From NCBI GenBank assembly GCA_934154445.1, contig CAKPGC010000012.1, positions 1 to 49,679 of the forward strand: DNA of 49,679 nucleotides, read 5' to 3'. The translations under genes were made by a program, and so were the position numbers. The notes beneath the pieces are model-generated. The model saw only the letters and a list, made by a program, of their open reading frames with translations, was not told where the DNA came from and did not search any database. Positions 36,880-43,901 of this stretch are shown in pieces. This DNA is from an uncultured Clostridia bacterium (GTDB taxonomy: Bacteria; Bacillota; Clostridia; TANB77; CAG-508). Each line of letters begins with the position of its first letter. The stretch's first letter is position 1.

Positions 36880-37314
36880 TTATTCTTGAATATGAAAAAA
36901 ACTTAAAAATTCTTCATAATTTTCAATTTTCACTTCATAATCAAGTTGAATTTTGCAAACTATTTTTCCATCATCGCCAACCTTTGCTTGACATTCAAAT
37001 AAATCCTTAGAAATAGGCTTAGAATAATTCAATACAACTGGCTTGAATTCTTTTGTTAATTCTTTGCTTGTTTTTTCTAATTTTTCCTGTTTAAAGTTTT
37101 TTGCGAATTTTTGATATTTTACAAGTTTTATTACTGAAATAATCAAATAAATAAACATTGTAATTAATATCATCCCTACTACATGTGGCCTCCACAATTC
37201 AGTATTGTTCTTAAAAATTGGTGTTGCAATTAACGTTTCGAGTATTATAAGGAAAAGAGCTGATAAACCTCCTCCTAAAATCCACCGAAATATTTTTTTG
37301 TTCTGATCTTCCAT
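36880..37314 (-). CDS. Two-helix membrane protein, unknown function
   Basis: The 144-aa protein has two membrane helices in the first half (WILGGGLSALFLIILETLI, and MILITMFIYLIISVIKLV) and a cytoplasmic C-terminal half with KIVCKIQLDYEVKIENYEE. AAGGAGG precedes the ATG. Codon 10 is CGG (37285-37287); the +1 frame closes almost at once, so it must be read in the zero frame. I recognise no family. Confidence 0.5.
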   Translation of the reverse strand: MEDQNKKIFRWILGGGLSALFLIILETLIATPIFKNNTELWRPHVVGMILITMFIYLIISVIKLVKYQKFAKNFKQEKLEKTSKELTKEFKPVVLNYSKPISKDLFECQAKVGDDGKIVCKIQLDYEVKIENYEEFLSFFHIQE

Positions 37315-37780
37315 ATTTTTCCTCCTTAAAATATTTATTTTATAATAACTGCCTATATATCCACCTGCAAAACAGGATTATAAAAATCTATAGCTAGTTT
37401 TACTAGCAATTGCTTATTATTTTATCACATTTTTATGTAAAATACTAGTATTTTTATGTATTTTATGCCATACTTCCAACAAAAAATATTTTAATATTTT
37501 TTATTTTATGTATTTCTATAATGCACCAAGAAAATTGTTCGTAAGATGACAATTGCTCGATATATGTTGGTCACATATTTTTTTTGTGAAAAATAGCCTA
37601 TTTTTCCACATATACTCCCACATTTAGCACAAAAAATTTTTCGTTCATCAACTGTATATATATTTTAGTATAGATTATAAAATTTTTCAAAAAATTTTTA
37701 GTAAAAAGTTCAATTCAAAAAAAATATGATATAATGTTCTTAAAAATATTAAATTTATAAACTTTGAAGGTGATTATAAA
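37315..37780. promoter_or_regulatory. Intergenic region with extended -10 promoter
   Basis: This 466-base A/T-rich spacer lies between divergent genes. On the plus strand TGATATAAT (37728-37735 region) is an extended -10 element ahead of the gene at 37781. I see no ORF; near 37.53-37.57 kb the words ATTGTTCG and CAATTGCTCG recall the SOS-box words at 35.0 kb but do not form a good box. Confidence 0.4.
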
Positions 37781-38224
37781 TTGAAAACAATTGAGACTTT
37801 AATTTGTCCGCTAATACTTTTTATTTGGCTTATTATTAATACTATTTATTTGGTCAAAAAAATAAAAAATTTGGTAAAAGAAACCAATAAAAATTCAGAA
37901 CTAGTTGTTAAATGCGAAAAATGTCAAAACATACACACTGCTACTATAGATGATTTTTTTGATACAGTTATGATCAAAACAAAAAGCATTACAACATCTG
38001 CTAAACTAGGAACTTTAGGAACAAGTTATACTAATTACAAATATTATGCAAAAAAATTCTATTGTCCAACTTGTAACAAAAAAACTTGGTCAGAAATAAA
38101 GAATTATAATAAGTTGGCTATTAAAAATACAAAATTAATGTTTCCACTTATATTAAAATATTTTGCAAGTCTATTAATAGGTGGTGCAATTATAATGTAT
38201 TTTCAGAAAAAATTTTCTTTGTAA
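37781..38224 (+). CDS. Membrane zinc-ribbon-like protein
   Basis: The 147-aa protein has an N-terminal membrane helix (ICPLILFIWLIINTIYLV), two CxxC pairs (KCEKCQN near residue 45, YCPTCNKK near residue 93) that could bind one zinc, and a C-terminal helix (FASLLIGGAIIMYF). The start is TTG with AAGGTGA 7 bases upstream. It is the first of two genes, 16 bases before the next start. Function unknown. Confidence 0.5.
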   Translation: MKTIETLICPLILFIWLIINTIYLVKKIKNLVKETNKNSELVVKCEKCQNIHTATIDDFFDTVMIKTKSITTSAKLGTLGTSYTNYKYYAKKFYCPTCNKKTWSEIKNYNKLAIKNTKLMFPLILKYFASLLIGGAIIMYFQKKFSL

Positions 38225-38240
38225 AAGGAGGTGAATGCAA

Positions 38241-38744
38241 ATGAAAAAAAGTATTAAAATTGGTTTAAGTGTGTTTATATTAATTGCACTATTAGGAGCT
38301 GCTATAATATTTGTATTTTCAAATATAGAAATAAAAACATCTTTAAATACTCAAAAAACAAGTGAAGAACAAATAGTAGATGAAGATATTATTTCTTTCC
38401 TTAAAGAAAACAATATTATTAATTCTAGTGATATTTATACAGATTATGATAGAGATATTGGACTTTGGGGGCCTGAAGGAAACAAAAAATACATCTATGA
38501 AAGGAATAATGAAACATATTATTATGTTGAAATAAGCCCGTTAGCTTATACTTCTAACGGAGAATATATGGGATATAATTATAATGCTAATGAAGTTTTT
38601 TATTTAATACATATTCAAGATTGTGAATATAATCCAGTTGCAAAGTATATGGATGAAAGGATTTTAGAAGTGTATGGTGAACTATCTTATTATATTGTTA
38701 GTGGAGCAAAAAATAATTTTAAATTGATATCTGTAACACCATAA
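38241..38744 (+). CDS. Membrane-anchored extracytoplasmic protein, unknown
   Basis: The 167-aa protein has a single N-terminal hydrophobic segment (IGLSVFILIALLGAAIIFV) and a Tyr-rich exposed domain (YTDYDRDIGLWGPEGNK). AGGAGGTG sets the ATG at 38241 rather than an in-frame codon two codons earlier. It is co-transcribed with the zinc-ribbon-like membrane protein upstream and followed by a terminator. No family recognised. Confidence 0.5.
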   Translation: MKKSIKIGLSVFILIALLGAAIIFVFSNIEIKTSLNTQKTSEEQIVDEDIISFLKENNIINSSDIYTDYDRDIGLWGPEGNKKYIYERNNETYYYVEISPLAYTSNGEYMGYNYNANEVFYLIHIQDCEYNPVAKYMDERILEVYGELSYYIVSGAKNNFKLISVTP

Positions 38745-38746
38745 TA

Positions 38747-38787
38747 AAAAATAGGCAGAGTTAAAATTTATAACTCGCCTTATTTTT
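38747..38787 (+). terminator. Terminator after gene at 38241
   Basis: GGC-A-GAGTTA pairs with TAACTCGCC (one bulge) and is followed by TTATTTTT on the plus strand. Confidence 0.7.
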
Positions 38788-38878
38788 ATAGATATATAAA
38801 CATCTAATAAAAAAGCACCTTATGTTTATTTGGCTTTGTAGCTATCTATTGTATCTGTAGTTTGAACAGATTCGTCAT

Positions 38879-38934
38879 TGGTGCAGATGGCCGGAATCGA
38901 ACCGGCACGGTTTATTCAACCGCAGAATTTTAAG
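38879..38934 (-). tRNA. 3' half of tRNA-Leu(UAA), attachment-site remnant
   Basis: On the minus strand the sequence runs from the anticodon loop CTTAAAA (anticodon TAA) through the stem strand TTCTG and a long class-II variable arm (CGGTT/AACCG). The T arm GCCGG-TTCGATT-CCGGC and the acceptor strand with encoded CCA follow. The 5' half is missing: bases ahead of the loop cannot pair with TTCTG. A break exactly at the anticodon loop is the classic mark of integrase crossover in a tRNA gene, which leaves a 3' fragment at one end of the element. Confidence 0.75.
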
Positions 38935-39086
38935 GGGTTAAATTCCATTTATAGATATTCTTAGCTATTACTTTTTATTGATAGTTAAAGATACTCCCAA
39001 CTATATTAGAATAAGCACTTTCATTCATTTTTTATTTAAAAATTCAAAGATATTTAATTTTCTAAAAAATTTCAAAAATAAAATGA

Positions 39087-39109
39087 TTTGTATACAAATT
39101 GTATACTGA
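39087..39109. repeat. Left copy of a 23-bp direct repeat
   Basis: The sequence beginning TTTGTATACAAATTGTATAC recurs exactly at 46696-46718 in the same orientation. It contains two GTATAC palindromes five bases apart. The two copies bracket the integrase-bearing element and may be attachment cores or integrase/excisionase arm sites. Confidence 0.75.
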
Positions 39110-39177
39110 AACTTAAAATTAAAATCAAAAGCCAATTTTTTTAACATGAAAATTAAAATTGAAAGGATGATTTATGT

Positions 39178-39531
39178 ATGAAAATTGAATACAACAAACA
39201 AGGAGAGTATTATTTTCCAAATTTAGTACCACCAGAAAATTTAAAGAATTTTGAACTTGGTAGATTTGGAAGAATGAGATTAAAATTTTTAAGGGAGCAG
39301 AAAAAATCAGAATATATCATCTTATTTATGAACAATAAATTGCAAGAACATTTATTAGAAATTAATAAAACTGCTAATGATAGGTTTGAATTTTTAATGA
39401 AACAATTGACTAAAAAAGAAAATATTACAGAAGAATTAAAAGCAACCGACCAATTAAAATGGGTTGGACTCATGAATAATATTAAGAATTCTGTTAATGA
39501 AATAATACTAAAAGAATTAATTTATGTATAG
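39178..39531 (+). CDS. tnpV: TnpV-family mobile-element protein
   Basis: The 117-aa protein fits the TnpV family found on Tn4451-like and other clostridial integrative elements. Seen here: YYFPNLVPPENLKNFELGR, then a RMRLKFLREQKK segment, LKATDQLKWVGLMNNIKNSV and a closing ELIYV. Its biochemical role is unknown. AAAGGATG precedes the ATG. It opens a plus-strand operon with a DUF6664-like gene and mobC. Confidence 0.8.
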   Translation: MKIEYNKQGEYYFPNLVPPENLKNFELGRFGRMRLKFLREQKKSEYIILFMNNKLQEHLLEINKTANDRFEFLMKQLTKKENITEELKATDQLKWVGLMNNIKNSVNEIILKELIYV

Positions 39532-39545
39532 AAAAGAGGTAAAAA

Positions 39546-39872
39546 ATGATGGAAGAAACAAGATTATTTGATATAAATTCTATTGAATTAAATGAGTTAT
39601 TTGATAGTGTACGAATGGAATTAAAAAACAAGAATGATAACTATAAAAAATTAAAAAAACAATACTATGACATTATGGATAGATTTCCAAATTTGCAATT
39701 AATTTTTGAAGATGATGAAGTATTTGAACTAAATAAAGACGAATGTAAAATGCTTCAAAAAGTTATTCAATTAGGTTTAGAAATTAACGAACTAGAAGAA
39801 TATTCTATCTTCTTTTTAGGTGGTAGAGAAGCGTATTTTTACCTTAAGAAAATGGGAATTCTAAAAGAATAA
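39546..39872 (+). CDS. DUF6664-like mobile-element protein
   Basis: The 108-aa, mostly helical protein follows tnpV by 14 bases. The order tnpV-DUF6664-mobC is common on clostridial elements, and the central ELNKDECKMLQKVIQLGLEINELE with a C-terminal EAYFYLKKMGIL fits that family. Function unknown. AGAGG is the ribosome site; a second ATG follows directly. Confidence 0.6.
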   Translation: MMEETRLFDINSIELNELFDSVRMELKNKNDNYKKLKKQYYDIMDRFPNLQLIFEDDEVFELNKDECKMLQKVIQLGLEINELEEYSIFFLGGREAYFYLKKMGILKE

Positions 39873-39888
39873 TAAAAAATATTGTCCT

Positions 39889-40006
39889 AGCAAGCACTGC
39901 ATTTGTTATCCCGCAAATGCAACTTGCTGTCCCAGCCAGCCAGCCAGCAAGCAATGAATTTGTCTTCCCGCACAAATTCAAAATAAACGGGGACAACCCA
40001 ATCCCC
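39889..40006. other. Hairpin cluster, candidate oriT
   Basis: Several hairpins stand in a row just upstream of mobC. The first is AGCAAG + GCATTTG (39889-39905) with CAAATGC + CTTGCT (39914-39928), loop TTATCCCG. Next come tandem GCCA repeats, then GAATTTGT (39956-39963) with ACAAATTC (39972-39979), loop CTTCCCGC. The last is GGGGA (39989-39993) with TCCCC (40002-40006). The stems differ but the CCCG-containing loop is kept, which suggests a selected structure. Position before a mobC-like gene fits an origin of transfer. Confidence 0.45.
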
Positions 40007-40040
40007 ATTTTAAATTATATAAAGAAAAGAAGTGTTATAA

Positions 40041-40364
40041 TTGAGAGAAAGAGATATTAAAAAAATCTTTTATTTTAATGAAAAAGAAAATCAAAGATTT
40101 AAGAAAAATGCTTTAAAAGCAAATTTATCAGGAAGCAGTTATCTTAGAAGTCTTATTACAAATTATCAGCCTAAAGATGCTCCTTCTGATACAATTCTTT
40201 TGCCAATAATAGCTGAACTGAAATCTGTTGGAAAAACTGTAAATGAAATTGCAATAACCGCAAATAGATTTGACTTTATTAATACTAAATATGCTAATAG
40301 AGTAATTGAGAGAATAGATTTCATTAGTGATGAGATAAGAGAAAAACTTATAACTTCAATATAG
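40041..40364 (+). CDS. MobC-like mobilization (relaxosome) protein
   Basis: The 107-aa protein has an N-terminal ribbon-helix-helix-like region (IKKIFYFNEKENQRFKKNA, then ANLSGSSYLRSLI) and a C-terminal helical part (NEIAITANRFDFINTKYAN), typical of MobC/MbeC accessory proteins that help a relaxase at oriT. The start appears to be TTG. No relaxase gene follows; mobilization would need one in trans or has been lost. Confidence 0.75.
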   Translation: MRERDIKKIFYFNEKENQRFKKNALKANLSGSSYLRSLITNYQPKDAPSDTILLPIIAELKSVGKTVNEIAITANRFDFINTKYANRVIERIDFISDEIREKLITSI

Positions 40365-40370
40365 AATATA

Positions 40371-40410
40371 ACAATCCTATACATATTACATTTTAAATGT
40401 ATAGGATTGT
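40371..40410. repeat. 14-bp perfect inverted repeat
   Basis: ACAATCCTATACAT (40371-40384) pairs with ATGTATAGGATTGT (40397-40410), after the mobC stop. No T run follows, so it may be a protein-binding or processing site instead of a terminator. Confidence 0.55.
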
Positions 40411-40441
40411 AAAATTATTTTATAAAATACGCAAACTTTTG

Positions 40442-40470
40442 TTTACTTGTAATTTATAATATGTTATAAT
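40442..40470 (+). promoter_or_regulatory. Promoter of the PemK/MazF-like gene
   Basis: TTTACT (40442-40447) and TATAAT (40465-40470) are spaced by 17 bases. Confidence 0.55.
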
Positions 40471-40490
40471 TTGAAAAGCGAGGTGAGATT

Positions 40491-40976
40491 ATGAATAATG
40501 AAATTCACAATAATATTGAAGAAACTGAAATTTTATTAAATAGTATTAATAATTCTGATGCAATTCAATTTTCTGAATGGACTAAAGAAAAAGCTAATTT
40601 AAGATATAATGGAAAACTTCCTAAATTTCCAATATATAATAATTTTATTTATTGGTGCAATCTAGGAATTAATATTGGAAGTGAGCAAAATAAATTAAGA
40701 CCTGTTTTAATGTTAAAAACTTCTAAAAATTCTCCTATATGTACTATTCTCCCACTAACAACCAAAAGATTAGAAGATGTTTTTTGGTTTCATATTGATT
40801 TAGAAGAAGTTAATTCTACTGTTTTAGTCGAGCAATTAAAGGTTGTTAGTAAAATAAGAATCACAGATCCATATAGAAAGAAAGGACAATTAGTTACTAT
40901 TTCAACGAATGACTGGAATAAAATTAATTCACAACTTGAAAGTTTATATAGGTTAAGACCACTAAAAAATGAATAA
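40491..40976 (+). CDS. PemK/MazF-family toxin-like protein
   Basis: The family comprises sequence-specific mRNA endoribonucleases. The 161-aa protein has an N-terminal extension of about 50 residues, helical and acidic, before the MazF fold. That fold is recognisable from YWCNLGINIGSEQNKLRPV, the SPICTILPLTTKR strand and a VEQLKVVSKIRI core. GAGGTGAG precedes the ATG. No antitoxin gene of the MazE type is next to it. The extension might take that role, as might the small RNAs encoded directly downstream; both are speculation. Confidence 0.8.
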   Translation: MNNEIHNNIEETEILLNSINNSDAIQFSEWTKEKANLRYNGKLPKFPIYNNFIYWCNLGINIGSEQNKLRPVLMLKTSKNSPICTILPLTTKRLEDVFWFHIDLEEVNSTVLVEQLKVVSKIRITDPYRKKGQLVTISTNDWNKINSQLESLYRLRPLKNE

Positions 40977-40991
40977 AATTCTGAATTTTAC

Positions 40992-41021
40992 TTGACTTTC
41001 TGCCATGGAATAGTTTATAAT
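40992..41021 (+). promoter_or_regulatory. Promoter of small RNA 1
   Basis: TTGACT (40992-40997) and TATAAT (41016-41021) are 18 bases apart, starting 16 bases after the toxin stop. No ORF with a ribosome site follows. Confidence 0.65.
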
Positions 41022-41027
41022 TTAATT

Positions 41028-41101
41028 AATAAAACATTAGTGTCCGTTCTGAAAAGAACGTAATCATTATAATCCGATAGCTCAAAAGGCTATCGTTTTT
41101 T
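41028..41101 (+). ncRNA. Putative small RNA 1 of a tandem pair
   Basis: Predicted transcript of about 74 nt. It contains the box ACATTAGTGTCC (41034-41045), hairpin GTTCT-GAAA-AGAAC (41046-41059), the linker GTAATCATTA, and a terminator CGATAGC (41075-41081) with GCTATCG (41089-41095) followed by T6. The same order of elements recurs 105 bases downstream. Confidence 0.6.
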
Positions 41102-41138
41102 ATTGCATATAATTTTGAAATTTTCATATACTATTATT

Positions 41139-41218
41139 ACATTAGTGTCCATAGCATTTTGCTATGTAAGTCATTAGTAAAAGGAGAAAATCTGAAATAT
41201 TGATTTTCTCTTTTATTT
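41139..41218 (+). ncRNA. Putative small RNA 2 of a tandem pair
   Basis: The box ACATTAGTGTCC (41139-41150) is identical to that of unit 1. It is followed by hairpin ATAGC-ATTTT-GCTAT (41151-41165), the linker GTAAGTCATTA, and a terminator GAGAAAATC (41184-41192) with GATTTTCTC (41202-41210) and TTTTATTT. The stem bases differ from unit 1 but pair, so the structure is conserved. A promoter TTGCAT (41103-41108) / TATACT (41127-41132), 18 bases apart, lies just ahead. Confidence 0.55.
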
Positions 41219-41234
41219 GATTAGCTATATATTT

Positions 41235-42776
41235 TTAAAATTTTAATCCTTCATCAATAGGATATGTATTTAATGGTGGGATAAATTTATGCTCTTTATT
41301 TGCTTCTTCGCACTTTTTTCTCTCTTCAATATTAATACAACATATAAGATTAATAATTAAAGAACGAATAGTTTTTAGTAGAAATAATACAATATCATAT
41401 AATTCTTCAGTTGAAATATAAAAAGCTAATTTATCGTCAAAACTTTTTTGCTTTTCTTTTAAAATCTTCACTTCCCCTATAGTAAGTATTGTTTTTAGAT
41501 ATTTGTGTTCTAAAGAGTTTCTTATTTTACTAATTTCTGTTATTTTTGGATTTGGCGATGTTTTCTTTCCTTCTATAAAGTCCTTATATATCCAATAGAT
41601 TCCATATAATCCCCAATTGCTATTTATTTTTTCTTTTATTGGATTATTATATTTATATATAATTTCGCCATTTGCCTTTTTCTTTGCTATATACCATATA
41701 CTTTTATAATTCACATCATATTCTTTTATTCCAATTTCAAAATATTCATTTAAGAAAAATGCTACTTTATCTAATATTGAATACAAACTCCTAAAAGTCA
41801 TTCTCATTTTATAGTTATAAATAGAATATGTTGCCAAATCAAAGGTATCTACTAAATGATTTTCTTTATCAGAAAAGTGTTCTGTTTTTCTAGGTTGAAT
41901 AGATTCATAAAAAAGATATCTTGATGATATAAATTCCTGCTTTATTTCATTCATTAGACCAAAAAATCTCATTTTTTGCTCATCTTTTACATTCATAATC
42001 ATATTGGGCAAATGCATTATGTCTCTCCATACAACATTATTAGTTAAAATATCATTTAAAGGATTTAAGAATAAGCTATTTTGTGCACACCATTGCCTAT
42101 AGTTTCTTTCTTCTTTATTTAAAACAGGAAAATTATCAAAAGTCAAACTATTATTCAAAAATTCCTTTGTGTATACTTGTTCTATTTGATTACAATATTT
42201 ATTAAAGTCTTTTTCAGCATAGTCAAATAAATTCCTTTTATCTTGGAATGATTTTTTAAAATATCTATATGCTTCATGATCTAATATAACTTGATGTGAA
42301 TTATCATATATAATTCTAGAATATAAAAATATTGCCATACCAAGATTACCATTAGCCATAGCAAAATTAGGATATATATCTAAAGCTTTCTTATAGTATT
42401 CTATTCCTTCATTTCTTCTATTTACTTCATCAAACAAATTTCCTAAATTAGTATATACTTTTATTGATATTTCCCTAGGAATATCATTTCCTTCAATCAT
42501 ATCAACAGCTTTTCTTAAATAGAAAAATGATTGCTCTAAATTATACTCAATTTCTTCAACAGAGAGTCTATTTGTCCCAATTTGAATATAATCGCCATGA
42601 GCAGTTCCTATCGAGTAATATAAATTACATTTTGATATTTCATCTAATTTTGAATTTAATAATTCTAATGCAGATTCAAAATTATTTTTAATCTTATCCA
42701 AATTTTTTTCATCAAAAGCATTATCAAATTCTTTACATATTTTTTGTACTCTTTCATCTATAATAAATTTCTTCAT
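41235..42776 (-). CDS. TPR-HEPN protein, LA2681-like
   Basis: The 513-aa protein has N-terminal tetratricopeptide-like helices (AVDMIEGNDIPREISIKVYT, then NEGIEYYKKALDIYPNFAMA) and a C-terminal HEPN domain. The latter has KITEISKIRNSLEHKYL near residue 419 (the R-N-x3-H ribonuclease motif) and a preceding NWGLYGIYWIYKDFIEG helix, as in LA2681-type HEPN proteins. HEPN proteins often act as RNases in phage defence or toxin systems. The start at 42776 follows GGTGG; an upstream GTG is less likely. It is convergent with the two small RNA units. Confidence 0.75.
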   Translation of the reverse strand: MKKFIIDERVQKICKEFDNAFDEKNLDKIKNNFESALELLNSKLDEISKCNLYYSIGTAHGDYIQIGTNRLSVEEIEYNLEQSFFYLRKAVDMIEGNDIPREISIKVYTNLGNLFDEVNRRNEGIEYYKKALDIYPNFAMANGNLGMAIFLYSRIIYDNSHQVILDHEAYRYFKKSFQDKRNLFDYAEKDFNKYCNQIEQVYTKEFLNNSLTFDNFPVLNKEERNYRQWCAQNSLFLNPLNDILTNNVVWRDIMHLPNMIMNVKDEQKMRFFGLMNEIKQEFISSRYLFYESIQPRKTEHFSDKENHLVDTFDLATYSIYNYKMRMTFRSLYSILDKVAFFLNEYFEIGIKEYDVNYKSIWYIAKKKANGEIIYKYNNPIKEKINSNWGLYGIYWIYKDFIEGKKTSPNPKITEISKIRNSLEHKYLKTILTIGEVKILKEKQKSFDDKLAFYISTEELYDIVLFLLKTIRSLIINLICCINIEERKKCEEANKEHKFIPPLNTYPIDEGLKF

Positions 42777-42805
42777 TTCATATTCCACCACTATAAATAA
42801 TATAA

Positions 42806-43285
42806 TTAGTTTAATTCTAATTTGTATAGTCCTTGTATTCTAGGACTTTTTCTATAAGTATCAAAATCTGACACATACTTCCATCCAAATTTCTCATATA
42901 GCCCCTGATGTTTTGTATACAAATATATTTCATTAAAATCTAAATTTTTCTTTGCTTTTTCTTTTACTGTTTCCATCATTTTTCTACAAAATCCATTATT
43001 TCTATACGCCTCATCTATATATACATTTGCAAGCCAAGGGTATATATCTGGTCTAATGCTTAAATCTTCATAAGCAAACTGATACATTCCAACTATCTTA
43101 CTATCTACAAATATACCATAAGTTTGTGGTAATCTGTTTTCTTGCAAACTATGCTCCATAAAACATTTAACTTCTTCAAATACATATCCATCTTCTTTTC
43201 CCCACCAATTATACATCCATTTTGTAATTATATCCAAAGTATCATTATCTATTTTGGTAATTTGTTTAATTTCTATATTATTCAT
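42806..43285 (-). CDS. GNAT-family N-acetyltransferase
   Basis: The 159-aa protein starts MNNIEIKQITKID. It shows the GNAT core: IVGMYQFAYEDL, LANVYIDEAYRNNGFCRKMM (acetyl-CoA R/Q-x-x-G/N-x-G/A-type loop) and NEIYLYTKHQGLYEKFGWK. GGAGG 8 bases upstream sets the start at 43285 over a longer version. The substrate is unknown. The upstream acetyltransferase's lost tail would overlap this ATG. Confidence 0.8.
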   Translation of the reverse strand: MNNIEIKQITKIDNDTLDIITKWMYNWWGKEDGYVFEEVKCFMEHSLQENRLPQTYGIFVDSKIVGMYQFAYEDLSIRPDIYPWLANVYIDEAYRNNGFCRKMMETVKEKAKKNLDFNEIYLYTKHQGLYEKFGWKYVSDFDTYRKSPRIQGLYKLELN

Positions 43286-43365
43286 TATCTTTTCCTCCAA
43301 ATCTTTTCTCATAAATATATCCTATTTCACTTGATGTATTGCCACATTTATCAGGCTCTCCATTG

Positions 43366-43878
43366 TTAATTACAACCACAAGCTTCATAAAATTTAAAAT
43401 TACATGATTCATCTGTCAGTATTTGAATATTTTTCATGTTATCATTTTTAGCATATTCAAATACCTGTGAAAGCATTTTCTTTCCAATACCTTTACCACG
43501 ATAATTGGAATTTAGAATTAATATGCTTATCTCTCCATCAAAATAATTTGCTAATTCTTTTGGTGTATAATCATAATCATTATTATATTTATAAATAGCC
43601 TTTTTATCTTTTACTAACGGACTCCATATAAGTATCGTTTTCAAAATATGAAAAACCTTTTTTCTAATTATGTGTTTCTTTGAATTCCATTTTGCATATC
43701 CACATATTCCAATAACTTTACCGTCTTCTTTTTCAATAACCATTTTTTCAGTTTCTTCAAGTATTTCAAACAAATAAATCCAAGTGCACACTTTTCCCTT
43801 AGAATGTGAAGGTGTTTTACCTAAATCCCATTCATCATAAAGCATATCTACTGCTTGTTTCATCTCTACTAAATTCAT
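43366..43878 (-). CDS. GNAT-family N-acetyltransferase with damaged C-terminus
   Basis: The 170-aa protein begins MNLVEMKQAVDMLYDEWDLG and has VIGICGYAKWNS and ILILNSNYRGKGIGKKML (acetyl-CoA loop RGKGIG). It stops early after FKFYEACGCN. In another frame the DNA continues as NNGEPDKCGNTSSEIGYIYE and so on to a stop at 43278-43280, overlapping the next start. That looks like the original C-terminus cut off by a small deletion near 43362. No CGG is at this break. AAAGGAG sets the ATG at 43878. Confidence 0.75.
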   Translation of the reverse strand: MNLVEMKQAVDMLYDEWDLGKTPSHSKGKVCTWIYLFEILEETEKMVIEKEDGKVIGICGYAKWNSKKHIIRKKVFHILKTILIWSPLVKDKKAIYKYNNDYDYTPKELANYFDGEISILILNSNYRGKGIGKKMLSQVFEYAKNDNMKNIQILTDESCNFKFYEACGCN

Positions 43879-43901
43879 TTCAATAATGCTCCTTTTAATT
43901 T

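Noticed and set aside
38879..39177. Group I intron in tRNA-Leu(UAA)
   Set aside because: The break is at the right place in the anticodon loop, but there is no terminal G before the 3' exon, no 5' exon, and a gene begins 240 bases away.
39889..40006. CRISPR array
   Set aside because: The GCCA units and hairpins are too short and unequal; there are no spacer-length units and no cas genes.
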